From: Salinivenus iranica
Lineage (GTDB): Bacteria; Bacteroidota; Rhodothermia; Rhodothermales; Salinibacteraceae
Assembly (NCBI GenBank): GCA_002894665.1
Contig: NCRB01000026.1
Coordinates: 1 to 35,715, forward strand
Direction of reading: 5' to 3'
Length of the DNA: 35,715 nt
The stretch's first letter is position 1, and each line of letters opens with the position of its first letter. Position numbers and translations under genes: made by a program. Below the pieces are notes generated by a model. The model saw only the letters and a program-made list of their open reading frames with translations, ran no database searches and was not told the origin of the DNA. Positions 9,025 to 17,165 of this stretch are shown piece by piece.

Positions 9025-11334
9025 ATGCCCCGACCGCTCGTCTCGACGCTCCTCCTCGCCGTGCTGGTGACCCTCGGGGGCGGCCTCCGCTCGGCCGCGG
9101 CCCAGGAGACGGCGTCGCTCCGCGGCTACGTGCGCGACGCCGCGACGGGGGAGACCCTGCTCCAGGCCAATGTTCTGGTGCAGGGCACCGGCCAGGGGGC
9201 CGCGACGAACAATGCGGGGTACTACACCCTCCGCGACCTGTCGCCCGGCACCTATACGGTCGTATTTTCCTACGTGGGCTACCAGACGCGCACGGAGTCG
9301 GTGACGCTGTCGGCCGGGGAGGAGCGCCGTCTCGACATCGCCCTGTCCCCGGAGGACCTGCAGGGCGAGGAGGTTGTGGTGACCGGCGAGCGCGAGGACA
9401 CTGACGACCGCGCCATCGGCGTGGACCGGCTGGAGGCGGCCCTGGTCAAGGAGCTGCCCTCGGTGCTGGAGCCGGACGTCTTCCGCTCACTCACGCTCCT
9501 GCCCGGCGTCAAAACCTCCTCGGACTACTCCAGCAACCTCTACATCCGCGGGGGCAGCCCGGGCCAGAACCTCGTTCTGCTCGACGGCACCACGGTCTAC
9601 AACCCGACCCACTTCTTCGGCTTCTTCTCCACGTTCAACCCGGACGCGATCAAGGACGTGCAGCTCTACAAAGGGGCCTACCCGTCCGAGTACGGGGGGC
9701 GCCTGGGGGGCGTGCTCGACATCTACAACAAGGACGGCAACCGGCGCGAGACGACCGGCGGGCTGAGCGTGGGCCTGCTCGCCTCCCGCGCCTACATCGA
9801 AGGGCCGTACGGGCGGGACGACAGCACGGACACGGCCGACGGCTCGTACATGGTGGCCGTGCGCCGCTCCACCCTCGAACCGGTGCTCGCGGCCCTCCGC
9901 CGCACCGACACGGACGGCATCCCGGACCGGTTCTACTTCTACGACGTCAACGCCAAAATCAACTACGACATCGGCCCGGACGACAAGCTGTCTCTCGCCC
10001 TGTACGGCGGGCAGGATCAACTCGACCTTCAGTTTCAGGACGATGGGCGGTTCGACATTGCCTACGGCAACCAGACCCTCAGCGCCAGTTGGACGCACCT
10101 GTTCGGCGACCAGGTGTTCTCGACGCTCCAGGTGACCGGGTCGCGCTACCGGAGCACGCCCGTCGCCTCGATCGCCAACACGCGCTTTCGGCAGGAAAAC
10201 GGGGTGGACGACGTGTCGGTGAACGCCGACGTGGAGTACACGCCCTCCGCCGCGCACACCCTGAAGGGCGGGGCGCGCTGGAGCACCCTGTCCTTTCGGC
10301 TGCGCAACGTGTTCGACGGCACGGAGACGTTTCGGCAGCGGCTGCGCAGCCAGCGGGCGGCCCTCTACGTGCAGGACACCTACGAGCCCAGCGCGGACTG
10401 GACCATCCGAGGAGGGCTCCGGGGCTCCTACTTCAGCCGCGGCGACTACTGGCGCCTCTCCCCTCGCCTCTCGGTGGAGTACAACGTGACCCCGTCGACA
10501 CAACTGCAGGCGGCGTACGGGCGGTACCACCAGTTCCTCACGCTGGAGACGAGCCAGCTCTTCACCGGCTTCGACACCTGGCTGATGTCCGACGCGGGCG
10601 TGCCGCCGGCCGCGGGCGACCAGCTCGCCGTGGGCGTCACCACGCAGCTGGGCGACGCGTGGGGACTGGAGGTAGAGGCCTACGGCCGCACCATGCGCGA
10701 CCTCTTCGAGCAGGACCCGTTCCTGCCGGACCAGGCCGGGGTGCCCTACGCGGAGCGCTTCCACTTCGGCGACGGGCGGGCGTACGGGGCCGAGGTGCTG
10801 CTGCGCCGACAGGAGGGCCCTCTCACTGGACTTCTCAGCTACACGCTCGGGCGCACCGAGCGGCGCTTCCCGAACATCAATGAGTCCGAGGCCGGCGCGC
10901 CGCAGTACTACCCGCCCAAATACGACCGGACGCATGATCTCACGCTGGTCGGAAACTACCGCCTCTCGGACGCCTGGCGCCTCACCAGCACCTTCACGTA
11001 CAGCACCGGGCAGGCCTTCACGCGCCCCCAGCAGCAATACCGCCTGGTGGACGGCCCCTTCCAACCGCGCACCGAATCTCGCGACGTGCTGGTCAGCCCC
11101 TTCAACAACGCCCGCCTCCCGCCCTACCATCGGCTCGACCTGGGGATCACCCGCACCGGCCGCCTCTTCGGAGCCGCGGAGTACGAGGTGAAGGTGCAAG
11201 TGATCAACGCCTATGCCCGCCGCAACATCTGGTTTTACCAGTACGAGAGCGAGTCCGACGGCACCCTGGATCGGACCGAGGTCCCCCAGATTCCCGTCCC
11301 GATTCCCAACCTCTCCTTCTCCCTGACCTTCTGA
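9025..11334 (+). CDS. TonB-dependent receptor with N-terminal carboxypeptidase-regulatory-like domain
   Basis: 769 aa. Signal peptide about 1-26 (ending SAAAQ). Residues about 27-110 form a CarboxypepD_reg-like domain (RGYVRDAATGETLLQANVLV then YYTLRDLSPGTYTVVFSYVG), typical of Bacteroidota receptors. A plug domain follows (about 120-235), with FRSLTLLPGVKTSSDYSSN, YIRGGSPGQNLVLLDG and YPSEYGGRLGG, then a C-terminal barrel ending in PNLSFSLTF, a terminal phenylalanine as expected for barrel insertion. It imports an unknown ligand through the outer membrane using TonB energy. The DUF4249 lipoprotein gene starts only 20 bp downstream, a standard pairing that strongly suggests one operon. The ATG at 9025 opens the signal peptide; the frame is open further upstream but that part is low-complexity. 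Confidence 0.93.
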   Translation: MPRPLVSTLLLAVLVTLGGGLRSAAAQETASLRGYVRDAATGETLLQANVLVQGTGQGAATNNAGYYTLRDLSPGTYTVVFSYVGYQTRTESVTLSAGEERRLDIALSPEDLQGEEVVVTGEREDTDDRAIGVDRLEAALVKELPSVLEPDVFRSLTLLPGVKTSSDYSSNLYIRGGSPGQNLVLLDGTTVYNPTHFFGFFSTFNPDAIKDVQLYKGAYPSEYGGRLGGVLDIYNKDGNRRETTGGLSVGLLASRAYIEGPYGRDDSTDTADGSYMVAVRRSTLEPVLAALRRTDTDGIPDRFYFYDVNAKINYDIGPDDKLSLALYGGQDQLDLQFQDDGRFDIAYGNQTLSASWTHLFGDQVFSTLQVTGSRYRSTPVASIANTRFRQENGVDDVSVNADVEYTPSAAHTLKGGARWSTLSFRLRNVFDGTETFRQRLRSQRAALYVQDTYEPSADWTIRGGLRGSYFSRGDYWRLSPRLSVEYNVTPSTQLQAAYGRYHQFLTLETSQLFTGFDTWLMSDAGVPPAAGDQLAVGVTTQLGDAWGLEVEAYGRTMRDLFEQDPFLPDQAGVPYAERFHFGDGRAYGAEVLLRRQEGPLTGLLSYTLGRTERRFPNINESEAGAPQYYPPKYDRTHDLTLVGNYRLSDAWRLTSTFTYSTGQAFTRPQQQYRLVDGPFQPRTESRDVLVSPFNNARLPPYHRLDLGITRTGRLFGAAEYEVKVQVINAYARRNIWFYQYESESDGTLDRTEVPQIPVPIPNLSFSLTF

Positions 11335-11354
11335 CTCTCGGGCAGCCCCCGCCT

Positions 11355-12416
11355 ATGTACCGCTTCATGCCCTTTCTCTTCGCCGCCGCCCTGGCCGTCG
11401 GCCTTGTCGGGTGCGACACGACCGCGACCGAGCCTACGTCGCAGGTTGTCGTGGAGGCCTACCTGGAGGCCGACGCGCCCCTGTCCACCGTGCGGCTGAC
11501 TCGCTCCGTCGGCGTGGACGAGTCCTACGACACGCGGCGCGCCGCAGTACGCAACGCGGAGGTCACCGTCCAGCGGCTCACCGCGGAGGGGGCAGTCGCC
11601 GACACCTTTCCCTATACGGAGACTGAAGACGATCCGGGGGGGTACCGCCCGGTGCCGCAGCATATCGTGCAGCCCCGCGGCACCTACCGGCTCCAGGTCA
11701 CCACTCCGGACGGGGCCCCGATCACCGCCACCACGACCGTGCCCGACACTGCGGGCGTGGTACGCACCGAAAACGACACCGTCACGTATCCCACCCCCCA
11801 GCGCCCCGAGCCGCCCCAGTTTTCGCTCACGATTACGCCCGGCGTAGCGACGCTGGACCGGCAGAACGTATACGTCCTGACCGCCACGTCCCTCCTCAAC
11901 TTCCAAGACACGCCGCAGGACCGCCTCCGGCGCGAGCTCACGCCCTTCTACGCCGACAACTTCGACCCCGAATCGGACACCCTCGCCTCCCTCCGGGTCA
12001 ACTCGTCGGGCCTGCTGAACGAGGCGAACTTTACCCGCAACGACGACGGCACCCTCACGATTCGGCTGCCGTGGCTGGCCGTGGCCTTCTACGGCCCCAA
12101 CCAGATCGACGCCAACGTCGTCGACAACAACCTCTACGACTTTCTCCGATCGCAGCAGGTGCAGCAGATGGGGACGGCCCCCGGCGAAATCCCCAACGTG
12201 ATTGAGCACATAGAGGGCGGCACCGGCGTCTTCGGGAGCTATGCGCGCGTCGGGGCCGAGGTGCTCGTGCGCCGGGGCGACGCGGACTCGGCCGCCGCCC
12301 CGGTCGACCCGGCCCGCCTAGGCCTCGGACGGGTGGGCCCCCTCCACCTCGATCTGGGTCCATTCGCCGACGTAGCCGCCCAGGAGGGAGGCCAGCAGCC
12401 CCACCACCAGCACTAG
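11355..12416 (+). CDS. DUF4249-family outer-membrane lipoprotein
   Basis: 353 aa. The lipoprotein signal has a lipobox LVGC with C20, so the protein is probably anchored in the outer membrane. The mature part begins with VVVEAYLEADAPLSTVRLTRS, the typical DUF4249 opening, and continues with Ig-like beta segments. DUF4249 proteins are usually encoded beside a TonB-dependent receptor, as here (20 bp downstream), and are thought to be receptor-associated surface lipoproteins; their function is not settled. The oddity is the 3' end. The last 99 bp (12318-12416) run antisense through the end of the convergent membrane-protein gene, and the tail after about VGAEVLVRRG looks low-complexity (ending GGQQPHHQH). 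This suggests that an earlier stop was lost. The family call is fairly sure. Confidence 0.85.
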   Translation: MYRFMPFLFAAALAVGLVGCDTTATEPTSQVVVEAYLEADAPLSTVRLTRSVGVDESYDTRRAAVRNAEVTVQRLTAEGAVADTFPYTETEDDPGGYRPVPQHIVQPRGTYRLQVTTPDGAPITATTTVPDTAGVVRTENDTVTYPTPQRPEPPQFSLTITPGVATLDRQNVYVLTATSLLNFQDTPQDRLRRELTPFYADNFDPESDTLASLRVNSSGLLNEANFTRNDDGTLTIRLPWLAVAFYGPNQIDANVVDNNLYDFLRSQQVQQMGTAPGEIPNVIEHIEGGTGVFGSYARVGAEVLVRRGDADSAAAPVDPARLGLGRVGPLHLDLGPFADVAAQEGGQQPHHQH

Positions 12417-13145
12417 CAGGAGGCGCGTGTAGGTAAGAATGATGAAGTCTTCGCCCTGCAGGGTGAAGATGAACACATCAATGAGCAGGATCAGCGTGAT
12501 GAGGCCCGAGATGGCGGCCTCGTAGGAGGTGTCGCCCGGCGACTGGAAGGCGCACACGTACCCAGTGGCCAGCAGGCCGAGGAAGACGACAAAGAGAAGG
12601 ATCCAGGCGTTGCCGGGCTCCAGGGCAGCGTACGGGCTTCCGAGCAGGCCAGACAGCCAGATGACGAGGTTGGCGAGGAACAGGCTAACCGCAACCCCCA
12701 GAATGGCCCCCGCTGCAATCCAACCCCACTCCATGGCGGGCGCCGCCGAGCCGGAGTACGTGCGCTCAAGCTTCTCGCCCGCCCAGGCCCCCGCGAAGGT
12801 GAGAAGCAGCCCATTCAGGAAGGAAATGACCATCATGTACGAGTACGACCCGTTGGTCACCAGAGACTCAAACGCCCGAAGGTCGAGCGCCGAGATGATG
12901 AAGTACGACACAATCGACACCAGAATGGCTGCCAGGGCGGGTTCGAGGACCGTCTCGCCTTCGCTCAGGGATCCGTAGGCCACGCCGGCCAGGATAAACC
13001 CGGAGGTCATGGCAAGAAGCGGGAAGGTGGCCGCCCCGAAGGCACTGCCGTTCATCCAGGTGAGGAGCACGACGAAGACCACGCCAACGAGGAACGACCC
13101 AGCGATGGCCGCGGGGTCAAAGCGAAAGGCGGAGCGGGTGGACAT
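12318..13145 (-). CDS. Polytopic inner-membrane protein of unknown function
   Basis: 275 aa with about seven or eight hydrophobic segments, roughly at residues 13-33, 38-58, 66-88, 100-122, 138-165, 180-200, 212-230 and 238-262. It is therefore an integral membrane protein. I do not recognise the family: there are no conserved charged residues inside the helices, no transporter signature and no catalytic motif that I can name. The acidic loops fit a halophile-like proteome. The start ATG at 13145 is followed by a short serine/arginine-rich leader before the first helix. It is convergent with the DUF4249 gene and overlaps its last 99 bp. Upstream is a 450-bp gap with an AT-rich stretch that may carry its promoter. 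Confidence 0.75.
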   Translation of the reverse strand: MSTRSAFRFDPAAIAGSFLVGVVFVVLLTWMNGSAFGAATFPLLAMTSGFILAGVAYGSLSEGETVLEPALAAILVSIVSYFIISALDLRAFESLVTNGSYSYMMVISFLNGLLLTFAGAWAGEKLERTYSGSAAPAMEWGWIAAGAILGVAVSLFLANLVIWLSGLLGSPYAALEPGNAWILLFVVFLGLLATGYVCAFQSPGDTSYEAAISGLITLILLIDVFIFTLQGEDFIILTYTRLLLVLVVGLLASLLGGYVGEWTQIEVEGAHPSEA

Positions 13146-13597
13146 AGGCTTGGAGGAGTCGTCTCTTGAAAAAAATAGGGTACGCGAACGGAAGAGGCCC
13201 GGCCGTGCCGGGTGGACATTTCTGATTCGTCTTTCCCTAAATACATTTCATCTTCCTAAATATAAAAATGTCGGGTGCAGAAGAAACCCTCTCCTGTATT
13301 TTGCGCCAGAACTCCCGTCCGCCCCCATCCAGGGCCCCAGTACTGGGTTAAATCCCCGTGACCCCCCTCGTGCTGGTTGCGTCGGAACGAACGAGGCCAT
13401 ACACTTGATATTCGATTCCCCCCTTCCGCCCGGGCGCACGGTGATGCCTCGGACCAGGAGGCTGCATCGCGTGTTGAACAGTGTTCACTGGGCGTGGAGG
13501 GTCCGGTCGGTCCACCCGGATCGCCGGGGTGTGGACCTCAGGGACCATTCCTGCGGCCACGATCTCGCCGCTCGACCGCCTGATTCGCTTTCCCCTC
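13146..13597. other. Divergent intergenic region with AT-rich patch
   Basis: This 452-bp gap separates the membrane-protein gene (-) from fabF (+). Most of it is GC-rich, but 13222-13275 is markedly AT-rich and holds two direct copies of CCTAAATA (13236-13243 and 13255-13262), 19 nt apart start to start. A GC hairpin (GCCCGGCC...GCCGGG) sits at about 13197-13212. A TATTTTG stretch near 13297 is one base short of the Bacteroidota minus-7 pattern. I find no convincing gene: the open frames have no family features. Confidence 0.45.
13236..13262. repeat. Direct repeat CCTAAATA x2, possible operator
   Basis: CCTAAATAC at 13236 and CCTAAATAT at 13255 lie in the AT-rich patch between two divergent genes. 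The 19-nt offset is close to two helical turns, which would place both copies on one face of the DNA. This fits a regulator-binding site, but the repeat is short and could be chance within an AT-rich stretch. Confidence 0.3.
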
Positions 13598-14863
13598 ATG
13601 GCTTCTTCGTCTTCTGCGCGTCGCGTCGTCGTTACTGGGCTTGGCACCCTGTCGCCGCTGGGCCACTCCGTGGACGCACATTGGAGCGGCCTGCTGTCCG
13701 GCACGAGCGGAGCCGGCCCCATTACCAAGTTCGACGCCTCGGACGTACGTTCCAAAATCGCCTGCGAGGTCACCGGCTTCGATCCCGCCGACTATCTCGA
13801 CGACAAGCAGGCCCGGCGCCAGGACCTCTTCAGCCAGTACGGACTGGTCGTCAGCCAGCAGGCGTTCGACGATGCTGGGCTCGACACCGATGCGCTTTCG
13901 GATGAGGAGCGCGACCGCATCGGGGTCATCATGGGCACCGGCGTGGGGGGCAGCAATATTTTTGTCGATGAGGTGTTGAACCTCGAGGAGAATGGGGCCC
14001 GGCGCATCTCGCCCTTCTTCGTTCCCATGATGATTAGCAACATGGGAGCGGGGCTCATCGCCATGGAGCATACGCTGCGCGGCCCCAACCACTGTGTCGT
14101 GAGCGCCTGCGCCACCGGCAACGACGCCATCACCGACGGCTACCTGCTGATGCAGCAGGGCCACGCCGACGCCATGCTGGTGGGCGGCACCGAGGCGTCG
14201 GTCAACGAGCTGTGCGTGGGCGGCTTCTCGTCGATGCGCGCCCTCTCGACCCGCAACGACGACCCAAAATCGGCCAGCCGCCCCTTCGACGCCGACCGCG
14301 ACGGCTTCGTGATTGCGGAGGGCGCTGGGGCCCTGCTCCTGGAGACGCTGGAGCACGCCCAAGAGCGGGGCGCACCGATTTACGCGGAGGTGGCCGGGAT
14401 CGGCAAGTCGAACGATGCGCACCACTACGCGGCCCCCGACCCGGACGGCCGGGGGGCGGCCCTCGCCATGGAAAACGCCCTCGACGACGCCGGCCTCGCT
14501 CCCACGGAGGTCGACCACATCAACATGCACGCGACCTCCACGCCCGTCGGCGACGTGATCGAATCCGACGCCGTGAAGACGGTCTTCGGCGAGCACGCCT
14601 ACGACATCAACCTGGCGGCCACCAAGAGCATGACCGGCCATATGCTCGGCGCCGCCGGCGCCGCCGAGGCCATCGCCTCCATCCTCGCCATCCGCGACGG
14701 GCACGTGCCCCCCACGATCAACGTGGAGGAGGTGGATGAGGAGTGCGACCTCAACTACACCCTCCACGAGCCGGTGGAGCGCGAGGTGACGGCGGTCCTC
14801 TCCAACGCCTTCGGCTTCGGCGGGCACAACACCACCCTCGCCTTCACGAAATTCGAGGAGTAG
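13598..14863 (+). CDS. fabF: 3-oxoacyl-[acyl-carrier-protein] synthase II
   Basis: 421 aa, the usual length for KASII. It condenses malonyl-ACP with a growing acyl-ACP in cytoplasmic fatty-acid elongation. Thiolase-fold features are complete: RRVVVTGLGTLSPLG at the start, nucleophile C171 in VVSACATGN, H311 in HATSTPVGD, K343 and H348 in KSMTGHMLGAAG, and the C-terminal NAFGFGGHN loop. The ATG at 13598 is chosen because it directly precedes the conserved first strand; an in-frame extension up to 13481 lacks conservation. It is not next to acpP, which is the common arrangement, but is followed 36 bp later by a hotdog thioesterase, suggesting an acyl-chain-related transcript. The upstream gap is 452 bp. 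Confidence 0.96.
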   Translation: MASSSSARRVVVTGLGTLSPLGHSVDAHWSGLLSGTSGAGPITKFDASDVRSKIACEVTGFDPADYLDDKQARRQDLFSQYGLVVSQQAFDDAGLDTDALSDEERDRIGVIMGTGVGGSNIFVDEVLNLEENGARRISPFFVPMMISNMGAGLIAMEHTLRGPNHCVVSACATGNDAITDGYLLMQQGHADAMLVGGTEASVNELCVGGFSSMRALSTRNDDPKSASRPFDADRDGFVIAEGAGALLLETLEHAQERGAPIYAEVAGIGKSNDAHHYAAPDPDGRGAALAMENALDDAGLAPTEVDHINMHATSTPVGDVIESDAVKTVFGEHAYDINLAATKSMTGHMLGAAGAAEAIASILAIRDGHVPPTINVEEVDEECDLNYTLHEPVEREVTAVLSNAFGFGGHNTTLAFTKFEE

Positions 14864-14899
14864 CGCGGCGGCCATTTCCCCGGTGCTCCCGCAGGTCTC

Positions 14900-15331
14900 A
14901 TGCCCCCCTCGTCCTCCTCCCCCGGCGCGTCGTTCCTCGACGACCTGGGCGGCGTCGCGTCGCTTCTCGACATCCGCCTCACGGAGTCTGAGCCGGAGCG
15001 CGTGGTGGCGACGATGCCCGTCACGCCCGATCACCACCAGCCCTTCGGGACGCTGCACGGGGGGGTGAGTGTCGTCCTGGCCGAAACGGTGGCCAGCGTG
15101 GGCGGCTTTCTGGCCGCGCCCGACGGCCAAACGGCGGCGGGCCTGGAGGTGAACGCCAACCACGTCCGCCCGGTGCGCGACGGCCGCCTCGTGGCCGTCG
15201 GCACGCCGCTTCACACCGGCCGCTCCACCCACGTGTGGGACGTCAAAATCCACCGCGAGGCGGACGAGGCCCTCGTCTGCGTGAGCCGCTGCACCCTCGC
15301 CATCGTGGACGCCCCCGACGCCCCGTCGTAA
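14900..15331 (+). CDS. PaaI/YdiI-type hotdog-fold acyl-CoA thioesterase
   Basis: 143 aa, a single hotdog domain. The signature is TPDHHQPFGTLHGGVSVVLA followed by E62, the expected catalytic acid of the 4HBT/PaaI group (YdiI, EntH, MenI). These enzymes hydrolyse aryl- or acyl-CoA thioesters in the cytoplasm; YdiI-like members include the 1,4-dihydroxy-2-naphthoyl-CoA hydrolase of menaquinone synthesis. The exact substrate here is not decided by the sequence. The HxxFGxxHGG form favours the YdiI/MenI side. It lies 36 bp after fabF and 18 bp before the MhqO-like gene, so the four genes from fabF to mhqD are plausibly one operon. Confidence 0.88.
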   Translation: MPPSSSSPGASFLDDLGGVASLLDIRLTESEPERVVATMPVTPDHHQPFGTLHGGVSVVLAETVASVGGFLAAPDGQTAAGLEVNANHVRPVRDGRLVAVGTPLHTGRSTHVWDVKIHREADEALVCVSRCTLAIVDAPDAPS

Positions 15332-15349
15332 CCGCTCCTCCCTACGACC

Positions 15350-16300
15350 ATGCCCCCCTCTCTCCCAGGCCTTCACCATATAACCGCCCTGTCCGGGGCC
15401 GCGCAGGACACGCTCAACTTCTACGCCGACGTGCTGGGCCTCCGCCTGGTCAAACGGACGGTCAACTTCGACGACCCGATGACCCACCACCTGTACTACG
15501 GAGACGCCGTGGGCCGGCCCGGCACGCTCCTCACGTTCTTCCCCTGGCCCCAGGCGCAACCGGGACGCCCCGGGGCCGGCATGGTGCAGGCCCTCTCGTT
15601 CGGCATCCCCGCCGGGACGCTCGACGACTGGGCCGACCGCCTCGAGGCGGCCGACGTGGCCATCCAGCGTGCCGAGCGCTTCGGAGCGCCCGTGCTGTCG
15701 TTCGGGGATCCCAGCGGGCTCTCCCTGGAGCTGGTCGCCACCGATGCCTCCAACGATACGGCCTGGACCGAGGGCCCCAATCCGCCCGAGGCGCCCCTCC
15801 AGTCCCTCCACGCCCCGACGCTGCCGGTCTTTCCCGACGACCGGACCCCCGACCTGTTCACCGACCTGTTCGGGTGGGAACCGGTCGGCACGGACGGCGA
15901 CCGCCTGCGGCTGCAGGCCCCCGACGCGCCCCTGGCCCCTGCGGTCGACCTCCTGCGCCGCGATCGGCACCCGTCCGGCCGCATGGGCCAGGGCACGGTC
16001 CACCACATCGCCTTCCGCGCCCGCAACGCCGACGAGCAGGCGCAGTGGCAGGCCGCCCTGCGCGACCGGGGCGTGCAGGTGACCGAGGTCAAGGACCGAC
16101 GCTACTTCCAATCCATTTACTTCCGAGACCCAGACTGGACCTCCGGCCTTCTGTTTGAGATTGCGACGGACGGCCCCGGGTTTTTGATCGACGAGGACGA
16201 GAACACGCTGGGGGAGACCCTCCAGCTTCCGTCCTCGTTGTCGAATCGCCGCGACGAGATCGAGGCGGCCCTGCCCACCCTCGTGCCGCCGCGCCCATAG
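15350..16300 (+). CDS. mhqO: MhqO-like ring-cleaving dioxygenase (VOC superfamily)
   Basis: 316 aa, two tandem vicinal-oxygen-chelate modules. The first begins LPGLHHITALSGAAQDTLNF and contains YADVLGLRLVKRTVNFDD and a THHLYYGD strand. The second has QGTVHHIAFRARN (about residue 220) and SGLLFEIATDGPGF (about 265). The histidines and the glutamate of LLFEI match the metal-binding positions of Fe(II) extradiol enzymes. In Bacillus subtilis the homologues MhqO and MhqA take part in resistance to methylhydroquinone and other electrophilic quinones; that role is inferred here. The next gene, 49 bp on, is an MhqD-like esterase, the classical partner, which strengthens the call. Cytoplasmic, no signal peptide. 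Confidence 0.87.
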   Translation: MPPSLPGLHHITALSGAAQDTLNFYADVLGLRLVKRTVNFDDPMTHHLYYGDAVGRPGTLLTFFPWPQAQPGRPGAGMVQALSFGIPAGTLDDWADRLEAADVAIQRAERFGAPVLSFGDPSGLSLELVATDASNDTAWTEGPNPPEAPLQSLHAPTLPVFPDDRTPDLFTDLFGWEPVGTDGDRLRLQAPDAPLAPAVDLLRRDRHPSGRMGQGTVHHIAFRARNADEQAQWQAALRDRGVQVTEVKDRRYFQSIYFRDPDWTSGLLFEIATDGPGFLIDEDENTLGETLQLPSSLSNRRDEIEAALPTLVPPRP

Positions 16301-16349
16301 GGCCACGGCCCGTCCCCTTCGCTCCTCCCTCTTTCAACCCCATTCCCGC

Positions 16350-17042
16350 ATGGCTTCTTCCGGCCCCCACGACGACCAACCCCTTCTCGAGGCCGGCGCC
16401 TCGCTCGCCGACGCCACCGTCGCGATGATTCTCCTCCACGGCCGCGGCGCCTCGGCGCAGGGCATGCTGGGCCTCGCCGACGAGCTGAACGTGCCTGAGG
16501 TCGCGTACCTCGCCCCGCAGGCCGCCCGCCGCTCCTGGTATCCGCAGTCGTTCATGGCCCCCACGGAGCAGAACGAACCGGAGCTGAGCTCGGCCCTGCA
16601 GCGGATCAGCGACCTGCTGGATCAGATCCAGGAAGCGGGCCTCGGGCCCGACCGCGTCGTGCTGCTCGGGTTCTCGCAGGGCGGCTGTCTGGCCACGGAG
16701 TACGCCGCGCGCCACCCGCAGCGCTACGGGGGCGTCGTGGCCCTGAGCGGCGGCCTGATTGGGCCGGAGGAGGCTCCGCTGACGTACGAGGGCTCGCTCG
16801 ACGGCACGCCCGTCCTCCTCGGGTGCAGCGACCAGGACCCCTACATTCCGCTGGAGCGCGTGCAGGACACCGCCGACGTGCTGGAAGAGATGGGGGCCCG
16901 CGTCACCACCCGCATCTACGAGGGGATGGGGCACACCACCAACGAAGACGAACTGCGTCACATCCAGCGGCTCCTGGGGCGCTACGTCGACGGGGTGTCT
17001 CCCGAGGCGGAGGAACCGGACAAGGACTTCGATACGGACTAG
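16350..17042 (+). CDS. mhqD: MhqD-like carboxylesterase/phospholipase family hydrolase
   Basis: 230 aa alpha/beta hydrolase. Catalytic triad: S109 in LLGFSQGG, D163 in GCSDQDPYIP and H195 in GMGHTTNEDE. The HGRGAS motif (30-35) supplies the oxyanion-hole region. This is the carboxylesterase/phospholipase (Abhydrolase_2) family; the linkage to an MhqO-like dioxygenase mirrors the quinone-resistance genes of Firmicutes, so hydrolysis of quinone adducts or ring-cleavage products is the likely role (inference). The C-terminal tail is very acidic (EAEEPDKDFDTD), in line with a halophile-like proteome. A strong hairpin at 17076-17105 follows, which may end the transcript. Confidence 0.87.
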   Translation: MASSGPHDDQPLLEAGASLADATVAMILLHGRGASAQGMLGLADELNVPEVAYLAPQAARRSWYPQSFMAPTEQNEPELSSALQRISDLLDQIQEAGLGPDRVVLLGFSQGGCLATEYAARHPQRYGGVVALSGGLIGPEEAPLTYEGSLDGTPVLLGCSDQDPYIPLERVQDTADVLEEMGARVTTRIYEGMGHTTNEDELRHIQRLLGRYVDGVSPEAEEPDKDFDTD

Positions 17043-17075
17043 CCGGCGTCTCCGTGCTCCGGGCGCGGCGGCGCG

Positions 17076-17105
17076 GGCCCCTCGCCGAGCCCCGGCGAGC
17101 GGGCC
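17076..17105 (+). terminator. Strong GC hairpin between the MhqD-like and GH13 genes
   Basis: GGCCC (17076-17080) plus CTCGCCG (17081-17087) pair with CGGCGAG (17093-17099) and GGGCC (17101-17105), with a single bulged C and a 5-nt loop: a 12-bp stem. No U tract follows directly, so it may be a factor-dependent terminator, a processing barrier or a 5' leader structure of the next gene. Confidence 0.45.
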
Positions 17106-17165
17106 GAAGCCCCCACGTCCGGCCCCGCCCGGCCGTCTTTTCCTCGCGCAGCCCGCCCCCCTCCT

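Noticed and set aside
13538-16306. A 922-codon minus-strand frame opposite fabF, the thioesterase and mhqO
   Set aside because: It spans three well-supported plus-strand genes and their gaps, and its residues mirror their codon bias. No motif supports it.
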